Shown: one piece after another, positions 55,151-64,000 of the stretch | Layout: each line of letters starts with the position of its first letter | Position numbering within the stretch: position 1 is the stretch's first letter | Assembly: GCA_029204225.1 (NCBI GenBank) | Contig: CM055099.1 | Span: 41,410,131 to 41,474,130 of the forward strand | Direction of reading: 5' to 3' | Length of the DNA: 64,000 bases | Origin: Diphasiastrum complanatum | Taxonomy: Eukaryota; Streptophyta; Lycopodiopsida; Lycopodiales; Lycopodiaceae | Made by a program: the position numbers and the translations under genes | The notes under the pieces: model-generated | The model's input: only the letters and a program-made list of their open reading frames with translations | The model's database searches: none | Told to the model about the DNA's origin: nothing

Positions 55151-55965
55151 AAATGGTTGGGTCTTTGAAGAAACTTAAAGTTTCTGCCCACAAAGCTTCG
55201 TTAGCTTATGAGCTACAAATCACAATCTATTGCTACCGTAACCGCATCGCTACTTACACGAACGACAACGACGATGAAGACCAGCAGACTGCAGATCACA
55301 ATAAACCACAAACCACAACTTCGAACAAACAAACAAGGATGTTCGTAGGGAATCCCAAGTCAACTCCTGCGGATGACGAGCGATGACCAAAGGCCAGCTG
55401 CAATGACCTCAACTATGGTTGCATAAGCACGACCCTGGAGTTGTTGCACTTTGAAACCCACAATCAACCAAGTACCGGGACAATAAACACACACCACGGA
55501 CGAAGCTGACAGCAAAAACTAAATGCAACGACGTGGTAAGTATAGCAGTTCTTGTAATCATTCACTTACATTAAAGACCACCTCCTTCCTTTGTTCATGT
55601 ACATATAGAAGATGGATGAGAGGACACACACATATACACAGAGCGAGAGAGAGTGTGTGTGATCATAGACAGACAAGTCTGAGTCATTGGATGTTGAATG
55701 TGAGGATGGAGAGTCATTCACTAGTAAGTGAGACGAGTTGAATCAATCACACCTCTAAGGTTAGACATAGAGAGAAATAGATGGAAACATTTGCTAGTAA
55801 GCACTCATTATCTATTCCATCCGTAAGAGACCAAGTTTCTCTTGTGATAATGCGCTGTATGCGGTATGCCAAACAACATTCTAAAAATCACTATGATTAA
55901 AACAAATTATTTTTTATCTCTTGTTTATGATACATAATCCTTGAATGCATTATGTTTGTTGTGTC
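55151..55965. other. No supported gene
   Basis: A 77-codon plus-strand frame at 55153-55386 (MVGSLKKLKVSAHKASLAYE...) shows no known domain and is left uncalled. A GAGAGAGAGTGTGTGTG tract lies near 55640. Confidence 0.5.
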
Positions 55966-56689
55966 GTCGATGTAGCATAGGGGTCCATCGTTGGGAGTGG
56001 CAACCTCGCCTTCACCTGCATAGCAAGAGGAGAGAGGGGAGAGAGAAGAGAGAGGGAGAGTAGAGAGAGGGAGAGAGAAAATGCCTAGGTTGAGAAAGGC
56101 CTTGGAGGCTCGAGCGCCTACCCAAAGCTATTCTATCCCAACGTAGAGAGAGAGAGAGAGAGACCTACAGAGTTTTATTAGAATGAGAATGGAAGATGAT
56201 ACAATACAAAGGAAATGGCTCCCTCTTATAGATTTTAGAGGTGAGCCTTCTTCACTCCCATTGGCCACTTCATTGGGTAAGAATTCTAATCCAAGCCCTT
56301 CAAATAAACACAACTTGAAATCTAATGGTACTAAGAAAGCACAAGGGCACTCACATGATTCATGTGAGTTCTACTTTGTGCAACTTAGATTTCTTATTTT
56401 TCAACTTGAGTTTGTGAACTTGGGCCTCAAACTTATTTATTTACAACTAGGGCCCAAGTCACTAGAACACAACTTAAACTATTTAACTAGTGTGCTCATT
56501 GGGTTGGGCTTACACACGCAAGACGCCGGTGCCCTCACACTTATTACCCTACTTACAATATATTGTGGCAGGGCCCACTAGGTAAGGCTTGGCCAACAAT
56601 ATTTCAAGTGGTGGGACGTCGATGTAGCATAGGGGTCCGTCCTGGGAGTGGCAACCTCGCCTTCACCTGCATAGCAAGAAGAGAGAGGG

Positions 56690-56734
<45 letters not shown>

Positions 56735-57268
56735 AGAGAGAGAGAGAGAACGCCTAGGTTGAGAAAGGCCTTGGAGGCTCGAGCGCCTACCCCAAAGCTA
56801 TTAGAGAGAGAGAGAGAGAGAGAGAGTTTTATTAAAAGGAGATGGATGGAGATACAATACAAAAGAAATGGCTCCCTTTTATAGATTTTAGAGGTGAGCC
56901 TCCTTCACTCTCATTGGCCACTTCATTGGGTAAGGATTCTAATCCAAGCCCTTCAAATAAACACAACTTAAATCTAATGATCCTAAAAAAGCACAAGGGC
57001 ACTCACATGATTCATGTGAGTTCTACTTTGTGCAACTTAGATTCCTTATTTTTCAACTTGACTTTGTGAACTTAGCCTCAAACTTATTTATTTACAACTA
57101 GGGCCCAAGTAACTAGAACACAACTTAAACTATTTAACTAGTGTGCTCATTGGGTTGGGCTTACACACGCAGGACGCCAATGCCCTCGCACTTATTACCC
57201 TACTTACAATATATTGTGGTGAGGCCCACTAGGTAAGGCTTGGCCAACAGTATTTCAAGTGGTGAGAC
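55966..57268. repeat. Tandem duplication of a ~652-bp unit
   Basis: Copy 1 is 55966-56617 and copy 2 is 56618-57268, in direct contact. Shared blocks in order are GTCGATGTAGCATAGGGGTC, GCAACCTCGCCTTCACC, a GA tract, GGCCTTGGAGGCTCGAGCGC, ATGGCTCCCTTTTATAG, CATTGGCCACTTCATTGGGT, GGTTGGGCTTACACACGC and GTAAGGCTTGGCCAACA. Identity is high; differences cluster in the GA tracts. The frames inside (for example MDGDTIQKKWLPFIDFRGEP) recur in both copies and show no known domain. Confidence 0.93.
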
Positions 57269-57674
57269 CCACTTGTTTATTATTGTGCAGGAAATACCCA
57301 CAACAATGTCTATCAAATGTTCCTCTAAGATCAGCTGTTATGTGTTTTATTTGCTATTCCACATAAAGGCTCATCGTAACTAATTTAGCAGTAGATCAGG
57401 AACTGCACCTTAGAAGAGAAAAGATCTTAATTAGCAGCAGTAGCTACAATTAAGAGTTCTACTCTATCTAGGTACATTAGAAAAATAGGACATTCCAAAT
57501 GGCGATATCACAGCAAGCATAACGTGTTTCTCTCATTTCAAAGTCTCTACTATTTAGCTAAAATACAAATTCTAACAGTGGTATCAAAGCAACTTAATCT
57601 GACAAGTTAGAGCCCATAAGGTTTCTGAGACCAAATAAATAACAGTTGAGGAACTTGAAAATTGTAAGACTACA

Positions 57675-58210
57675 ATGGCATCCATAAGTAGCATTCAGTC
57701 AAAGATTGGCACAATCCTTCAATCAGATGGGTCAAACTACTTCGCCTGGAAAGTAGAGACATCACTTGTCTTGAGAAGAGAAGAACTTTGGCCCTGGGTG
57801 GACAGAACCGAAGAGATGTCAGCCAATGCTGGAAAAAAACTTCGTGATTCATCCAAATACATCATACTGGGAGATGGATCACAACATCAAGTGAATGGAA
57901 CTGGCGCATTATGGCTGTACACCAACAACAAAAACAAAAGACTTGATGATGTCCTATACATACCTACCTTACAAAAGGATCTTCTATAGTGGATGTCGGG
58001 ATGTGTGTGACATGCACAAATGAAACATGCAACGTGACTGAGGTCAGCACCAGCACTCTCGTCACACAAGGCAGATGCAAGGGCAACCTATATCTTCTGA
58101 AGGTGTACCTACTGACAGAGCGGGCTCATCAAACCCATGAGTCCATTGACTTCCTATGGCATAAAAGGCTATGTCATACTTTGTATAATGCAAAGTTATT
58201 TTTTGAGTGA
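57675..58210 (+). pseudogene. Copia family D gag-protease fusion and pre-integrase
   Basis: ATG 57675 opens MASISSIQSKIGTILQSDGS, SNYFAWKVETSLVLRREELW, a copia gag N-terminus. After EEMSANAGKKLRDSSK the frame jumps directly to YIILGDGSQHQVNGTG and DDVLYIPTLQKDLL, the end of copia protease, so most of gag, the knuckle and the D-S-G site are deleted in frame. After a stop near 57989 the next frame reads GRCKGNLYLLKVYLL and FLWHKRLCHTLYNAKLFFE, the pre-integrase region, and ends at 58208-58210. Confidence 0.85.
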
Positions 58211-58850
58211 TCTATACCAGACTAGACATAGCTTTTGCAGTCAGTTCCTTATGTCAGTATATGGCTAATTTTGATATTATACATTGGAAAGCTTGTATAA
58301 GAGTTGTGAGATACATTTGAGCTATTATGGACCACCAATGCATTTGTTATGGAGCAATCGACAATGACAAGTTCAATACACCTAGTGGTTACTTAGACGC
58401 AAGTTGGGCATGGGATGTAGACAGTTGTAGATCAACATCTAGCTTTACATTCTTCCTTAATGGTGGTCCAATTTTATGAAATAGTTGCAAGCAAACCTCA
58501 ATAGCTCTATGTATGTAGAATCAGAGTATATCGTTGCCTCTCAAGTGACAAAGAAAAAAGTGTAACTGCAAAACTTACTATCAAAAATTTGTTTGAAGCA
58601 GAATGCTTCAACAATTTTCTATTGTGATAATCAAAGTGCTGTTGCTTTATCGGCCATCCCCAGGTTTCATTCCAAGAGTAAGCAATTTGATATATTCAAA
58701 AGTATAGTTTTCGATAAAGATGTCAGCTTGGAGCATTGTCAAATATGAAGCATGACAATAAATATGTTCATGAAGGCACTAATCTTGGATGCACACAAAA
58801 GATTTTGTGCAAAACTAAGTTTGAAGTTCAAGGCAATCAATATTTTATTT
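58205..58850 (+). pseudogene. Copia family D late RT and RNase H
   Basis: The frame reads RLDIAFAVSSLCQYMANFD-like sequence, IDNDKFNTPSGYLDASWAWD and VDSCRSTSSFTFFLNGGPI, the copia RNase H domain with the DASW motif. Stops and shifts follow, down to a decayed NQSAVALSAIPRFHSKSK region near 58630-58690. The junction with pre-integrase at about 58205 removes all of integrase and the RT active site. Confidence 0.82.
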
Positions 58851-58860
58851 AGGGAGAGTA

Positions 58861-59390
58861 TTGAATTTATTCAAACAATCGATCTTTAATTTACATTCAA
58901 TCATCAATCCAATTTTGTAGTTTTATTCATGTTTTTACATATTTGTAGAAATACATGGGAATGACTAACAGTCGGATTCGACAATGAGTATTGAAGGTGT
59001 TCAAACTACTGAATGTTAATATAATTTGTTTCCACTCATTCTAAAGCTAAACACTTGCCCTAGTGGTTTTTGCAAGTAGTTTCCAAAAAGCCTAATTTTA
59101 TAAGTGACAACGCAATATGGCTAAGATCCAATTGCGATCTGTGACCAAACAATTGTCTCCAACTATCATTTGGATAAGCCCAAACAACATTCATAAACTA
59201 GTATAAAGAGTTGATCATTTTCTAGGTTAACTTCTTCTTTAGATCTTCAGCTCTTCTTTAGTTGATCTTTCTTTTGCATAGTGATCCAAGAGATTAATAT
59301 AGCACATTGCTAGAACTGCTAACTACTTAATAGAGGAAGTGTCAGATAGAGTCAATCAGATAGACAATTTGGAGTGCACAGTTTCTGTGT
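58861..59390. other. No gene recognised
   Basis: AT-rich sequence between the family D purine tract and an LTR-like segment. It may include family D 3' LTR remains, which could not be confirmed because the 5' LTR does not match. Confidence 0.5.
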
Positions 59391-60100
59391 ATGACATCTC
59401 AAACAATGTGATTGATCTTTTAAGGTGTGTGTGATTGCACATAGATCTAGCACCCAAAAGCTAGAATCAATCTGCTTGACAATTCTAAGACTAGAGCACA
59501 CCAAACATGCATCAAACATTCACCATACATCATTAACTATGTGAGGAAAAATTTTCTTGAAGAAACTAAGTATGGAATTGGCTTGTTCTCGAGTAGAGAG
59601 ATAAAGAGTACATGTAGCTCTTGGGTAGAGAGAGAAGATAGAAAAAAACTCTAAGTGTTGGATCTCCCAATCTCTCAAAAAACTAAGTGTGGATGAGCTC
59701 CGACTCACTCTCTCATAGTAGCTTGAGATCCAAGAAGAGTATTAATCAAGTAAATGATTGGTCTAATGGGTTATCATCTCTTGCATGTGATTGGACCATT
59801 TCTATGCATCTCTCTCTTTTGATTGGTCACATGGCAACATTATAACATGAGATGAAATGTCACTAGCCCTCTATCATCAAGCCAAGTGTCAAAGGCCTAC
59901 ACTACCTTGAGTTATTACAAATCTATTTTTGGCCTGATCACCTATTAGGATATGTACAAGGGGTAAATTTGACACTCAAGATAGATAGCTTTTACAAATT
60001 TCACGCCACAACTGAACGAGTCATTTTGCTAGGGTGACTACAAAAAGTTCGTCACACAAGATATCAATGAAGGAAACCACACATTGAATAGAATACATTA
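59391..60100 (-). repeat. Copia-type LTR remnant, minus orientation
   Basis: CTCGAGTAGAGAGATAAAG and CTCTTGGGTAGAGAGAGAAG correspond to blocks in the LTR at 18657-19312. AAGGTGTGTGTGATTGCAC corresponds to AAGGTGTGTAGATGCAC there. Three ATTGG boxes lie at 59757, 59791 and 59822. Boundaries are approximate and no primer site is adjacent. Confidence 0.55.
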
Positions 60101-60340
60101 GAATGTTCATTTTAAAATGTTGATGAAATGGACGGGATTTACCTCCAAACTAATGATATTGCATTCCTCTGCCTTGGCATTCTCTATTGAAATTTATTTA
60201 CAAATTGTGGGCATGATCAAGTTGATATCCTTATGAGTATTACTACCTGAATTCATCTTTACACAAAAAAGTTTAATCACATTATCTATAGATCTCTTGA
60301 CAAAGATCGGGTTTAAGCTCCATTGGTCACTTCAAAATAA

Positions 60341-60964
60341 ATAGACAGTCCATTAGATGAAATTCTAACTGTTCCACAAGGTGTACAGGCTCCTCCATCC
60401 TGCGGCAAAATCACAACCAGATTCACCAAATGCTATGCCTTTGAGCACTTCAAGGCCGCCAAATTGGACCTTGCCTCTCACAAGATAGCATGGGTGAGAT
60501 CTGGTGAGAATGTGATTGCAATGTGCAGCAGCAAGAAGGATGGCCTACAAAAAAAACTGAAAAATTGGAGCAAGGCTAACGGCCCCCCTCAGAGTGGGCA
60601 AACAGGAGTTGGAGGCAAGAGAGAGCACTCTAGCAAGTTCGGAGGTGAAGATAGAGTGTCTCGTGCTGCTCTTTCCCCTCCAGGATATATGCCTGAGGTG
60701 GAGGCGATGAATTAGAGAGTCATAGAAAGATCAAGGTGGATACTTGCAAGGTTGTTAGAACTGAAGGACAACATTCAAAAGAAGAAGGAAAAATTGCTGG
60801 TTAGGCATGGTGAGTACAGTGTCGTCCAAGTAATCAAGGACGAGATTCATGAGCTAGAGAAGTGCCTTCTTGAGCTTCAGACACACACTCCTCCCAATGA
60901 AGAGGAGATAAAAGAAGTGGATGATGAGCTCAATTTGACAAGGCGCATGCTAAAAAAAAGTTGA
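60341..60964 (+). pseudogene. Unidentified ~205-codon frame with coiled-coil C-terminus, one stop
   Basis: I do not recognise this protein. One frame is open from about 60341 to 60964 except for TAG at 60713-60715. The N-terminal half reads QAPPSCGKITTRFTKCYAFE, HFKAAKLDLASHKIAWVRSG, ENVIAMCSSKKDGLQKKLK. The C-terminal half is charged and helical (LELKDNIQKKKEKLLVRHGE, IKDEIHELEKCLLELQTH, EEIKEVDDELNLTRRML), a probable coiled coil. No ATG lies near the start, so it is a 5'-truncated exon or element fragment. Candidates are a host gene fragment or the ORF1-type protein of a retroelement. Confidence 0.45.
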
Positions 60965-61600
60965 AGTTCAAACGGATGCCCAGTCCCTCGGAAGGGAGGT
61001 TGTAGAGGAGGTCAATTTTTTTGGTAGTCTTCCTTTTTCTGTTTGGAACTTTTGAAGCTTATGGACGCAATGTGGTCATTATAATGAAATCTTTGAAAAT
61101 TTTAATAATTTTCATGTTGTTCATTCTGATGACAATAATTCTTACAATTCTATTCAACCATACACATCAAATCATCAACACTGCTCAACATTAGTTTTTT
61201 ATCGATGCAACCAATCGACTATCCTTCTCTGGATCGCCTGATATGGTACTTGACAAATCTCAAGCTCTACGCTCTCCACACTGCTCAATCCTTCGTGACC
61301 TCTCTCTCGTTCTCCACTGTGAACAATAGAGGTCCTCTTCTCTTCATCGGTTTCTCTTTTCTATCTTCTTCCTTCCTGGATTTTTGCCCGCATTCAGTTT
61401 CTTGGATGTTGTTTTCTACCACCGGGCATAACGGAATTGGGTTTTCTCAACTTCATGTCACATTTTAATATCTCTCAAGCAACTAACTAATTTGTCCTCA
61501 ACTCATGGTCTTACATAACAAGATGTCGTGGTTGGGTCATTAAGTTACAAGTCTAGTTACTTTTAAGAACAACAAAAAAACTTAGATCAACCGACAGTCG
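60965..61600. other. No gene recognised
   Basis: A frame at 61205-61468 starting MQPIDYPSLDRLIWYLT has no known domain. The rest is AT-rich. Confidence 0.5.
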
Positions 61601-62960
61601 GTTAACCCTGATATTGGTAGAGAATCTACCAACACTCCTGTAGTCAAGCATTCCTCTATACACATATTGTTCGCATATGCAGCAGCCTACAATCTGAAGA
61701 TCCATATTATAGATGAAAAGAAAACATTCATACATGGAGATCTCAACAAATAAGTCTACATGGACCAACCACTAGGTTCTACTTGTAAGTCATTTGTTGA
61801 CTGCCTGAGAATGCACAAGAGCACCTATAGACTAAAACAATCTGCCAGGCAGTGGTACAAGAAGAAAGATCATGTGTTCAAATCCTTAGGCTTCCAGCCT
61901 TTTGATGGCTAACTACAACGTCTATGTGAATGTCATAGATGGTGAAATTATAATTATTGGTGTCTATGTTGATGACACACTGATACTGTCAAAGAGCGAC
62001 ACACTGATTGCACAGGTGAAAAAATATATTTCAAGGCACTTTGAAATATCAGACCTAGGTGAAGCAAAATGCCATCTAGGCTTGCAGATTGACGGAGATC
62101 TTGAGGGTGGAAGACTATATCTACACCAATCAAGATACATCCAAAAAATTATTGATAATTTTCAGATGACAGATTGCAAGGAAGTGAACACTCCGATGGT
62201 ACCTGGCATAGTACTGACGAATGAAGGCTGTCCCAGAGACGATGCAGAGCGGGAACCTTGCTGCAAAAGCCTTACGGAAGGCTTATTGGTTTATTGATGT
62301 ACTTGGTAGACAATACATGGCCGGACAATGCTTACATAGTGTTCAGATTGAGCCAATTCAATATTAATCCAGGACCTACACATTGGATAATTGCCAAGAG
62401 GATCTTGCAGTACCTGCAGCAGACAAAAGACTATGGTCTTTGTTTTTTTCATGATGCAGGATTTCTAGTGAAGTCCTATAGTGATGCTAGCTGGGCATCC
62501 CTCAAAGACAATTCTAAGAGCGTTTCAGGAGGCTGTACCATCGCAGCAGACGCAGCTGTTATTTGGGTCAGCAAGAAGCAGACAATATTTGTCCAATCTT
62601 TTTGTGAGGCAGAGTATGTTGGTGCAGCCAAGATGGCTAATGAGTTGACATGGCTCAAATAGTTTCTAGAAGGACTTGAAGAGAACACCAACGAGTCGCG
62701 CTAATGTTGTTCATGGATAACACCTCTACCATTCATCTGACAAAAGACCCTGTGTTTCATTCCTAAATGAAATACATTGCCATCAAGTATCACTTGCTCA
62801 AGGATTTGGTTGAAAGAAACTAGCTAAAGACCATGTTCATTTCAATAAGCAGATGGTGGCCAATATCCTCACAAAGCTTTTAGACAAGGCAATGTTTGAA
62901 AGGCAAAGGGCGAGCTTGGGAATCAAAAAAATATCCGTTTTAAGAGAGAGCTGAAGAAGC
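61600..62960 (+). pseudogene. Copia family B, plus copy: RT and RNase H
   Basis: RT starts in the fingers/palm (VVKHSSIHILFAYAAAYNLK, IHIIDEKKTFIHGDLNK, stop, VYMDQPLGSTC, YRLKQSARQWYKKK). The catalytic loop IGVYVDDTLILSKSD is intact (about 61960-61990). QLGLQIDGDLEGGRLYLHQSR-type thumb sequence follows. A frameshift near 62260 leads to GRLIGLLMYLVDNTWPDN, RLSQFNINPGPTHWIIAKRI, SYSDASWASLKDNSKSVSGG and SFCEAEYVGAAKMANELTWL. The RNase H end and the ERQRASLGI tail continue with stops to about 62960. It is the same family as the minus copy at 5.6-8.06 kb. The 5' half of the element is absent here too. Confidence 0.9.
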
Positions 62961-64000
62961 TCAATGTTTCTAACCATCAAAGCTGTTGTATTTTTTCTTG
63001 TGTTTTTCGGACTGCTAAAATTTTGACGTAAGTTTCGCACAGTCTGTATATTTGAACTGTTTTTCGCATAGCTCGCACTTTTTGCATTTCCCGTAAAAAT
63101 CGACACATGGCCAAACTATGACTTGGAACATATTTCAAAAGAACTTCGGGTTTTTTGCAAATTCTGGAATATGTAACTTCGTCTAAAAAAAATTAGAGCA
63201 AATTTTCGTTGACCTTCGCATTCTTCGTATTTTTTCCGAAGTGCAGAAAACCGAATCGCACCGCACCGCAAAGTCAACGAATGCAGTTCACTAGACTATC
63301 AATCAACGATTGTGGTTCACTATGGTCTTTCCTCCTAAAGGGGATGAACCGCCTGAGCACCGCACCAGCACCCGTTGCGGTCTATTTGTGGTGGCTTGTC
63401 AAGCCCTCACGCTCCAAACAACATTCAAGACCGTAGAAGCACTACAAGGAAACGATCGCAGTTATCAGGCGACTGCAATGGCAAAGCATCTTCACGATCC
63501 CATCACATGGATGGACAATGATAGGTTTCATGGACTACTACGATGGGCATTCAGAAGCAATTAGGATTAAGTTTAAAGTTGTTCTTTTAATCATAAAGCT
63601 TAAACTAATCATCTCTCATGTTCCTCTATATATAGGATCAACGAGAATGATGAAGGTTGATTTGAGCTAATGAGTGTTAGTCATGCAGTAGCAGACACAT
63701 ATTGTCACACAAACAGATATAAAATTAGCAGTACCTAGTTCATCATAAGAGAGAATACCTCCCTTACACCGACGCGCTGATCTAGGAAACAGACAACATT
63801 GAAAATTGTTGTTGTAAACTTATTTGTGAAAAATAGAGTTGCGACATTCTACCTATGATGTGTAATCTATGAATAATGTTGATGCTTGCTTACAATAGAT
63901 ATACTTCTGCTGTTATTAAACATTATCTATTGATCATAAACTTAAATTAGACCTATAGTGTCAATCGGTTTGCCCGGAAGATGATTGATCATAGTATGAA
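62961..64000. other. No supported gene
   Basis: Two overlapping plus-strand frames (63209-63436 and 63310-63564) lack known domains. The longer reads MVFPPKGDEPPEHRTST and KTVEALQGNDRSYQA. They could be a small captured exon, but nothing supports that. The final 400 bp show no structure. Confidence 0.5.

Larger units (their letters stand above)
57269..58860 (+). mobile_element. Ty1/copia element, family D, internally deleted
   Basis: An initiator-Met primer-like site TGGTATCAAAGC (57579-57590) follows an LTR-like segment ending TTCTAACA at 57577; its start may be TGTCTATC at 57307. Gag start, protease end, pre-integrase, a jump, then RNase H and a purine tract (TTTAGGGAGAG near 58847) follow. 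Integrase and most of RT are missing. No matching 3' LTR was recognised. Confidence 0.8.

Overview
This window reads as nuclear DNA of a land plant with a large, repeat-rich genome. The evidence is plant-type Ty1/copia and Ty3/gypsy retrotransposons, a CACTA (En/Spm) transposase, initiator-Met and Asp tRNA primer-binding sites, GT-AG introns and long GA, CA and AT microsatellites. The species cannot be fixed from the sequence. Nearly all recognisable coding sequence belongs to broken transposable elements. The best candidate for a resident host gene is a small two-exon gene at 35.5-36.8 kb.

Layout, left to right. 1-2.2 kb is a tandem array of roughly 310-365 bp units. 2.2-2.7 kb holds CA, AT and GT microsatellites around a perfect 17-bp-arm hairpin. 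3.9-5.6 kb is a two-level repeat: three ~69 bp units carrying the same hairpin core, then a G/A-rich minisatellite punctuated by degenerate copies of that hairpin. 5.6-8.06 kb is a minus-strand copia element (called family B here) cut off inside integrase, and it abuts an unidentified ~1.76 kb decayed reading frame (8.06-9.82 kb). 9.8-11.3 kb is GC-richer and gene-free. 11.27-18.66 kb is a gypsy element with LTR, tRNA-Asp primer site, gag, protease, RT, RNase H and integrase, truncated by another LTR.

18.66-34.4 kb is a nest of copia elements. Two related gag-protease copies (A1, A2) both stop just after the pre-integrase WH-x-RLG motif. A family C element follows on the minus strand, with a terminal-inverted-repeat insertion in its RNase H region. 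A second family C copy on the plus strand has both LTRs but has lost the integrase core and the RT fingers. The two C copies form a large inverted repeat around a ~0.78 kb spacer with its own promoter-like sequence.

34.4-38 kb holds telomere-like and 60-bp repeats and the putative host gene, which encodes a dimeric alpha/beta-barrel-like protein. 38.0-46.1 kb looks like a decayed CACTA-type element: a cluster of GTGGAT/ATCCAC palindromes, a minus-strand gene of unknown family with an acidic tail, and a plus-strand Tnp2 transposase whose parts are separated by a SET-domain gene fragment. 46-50.7 kb is AT-rich and nearly empty except for an LTR with seven CCAAT boxes.

50.7-55.1 kb is a gypsy chromodomain and LTR interrupted by a solo LTR with a perfect 5-bp target duplication and by a second LTR element carrying an unrecognised ORF. 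56.0-57.3 kb is a 652-bp tandem duplication. 57.3-58.9 kb is an internally deleted copia element, 60.3-61.0 kb an unidentified coiled-coil-rich frame, and 61.6-63.0 kb a second family B copia copy on the plus strand. Family B therefore occurs at both ends of the window in opposite orientation.
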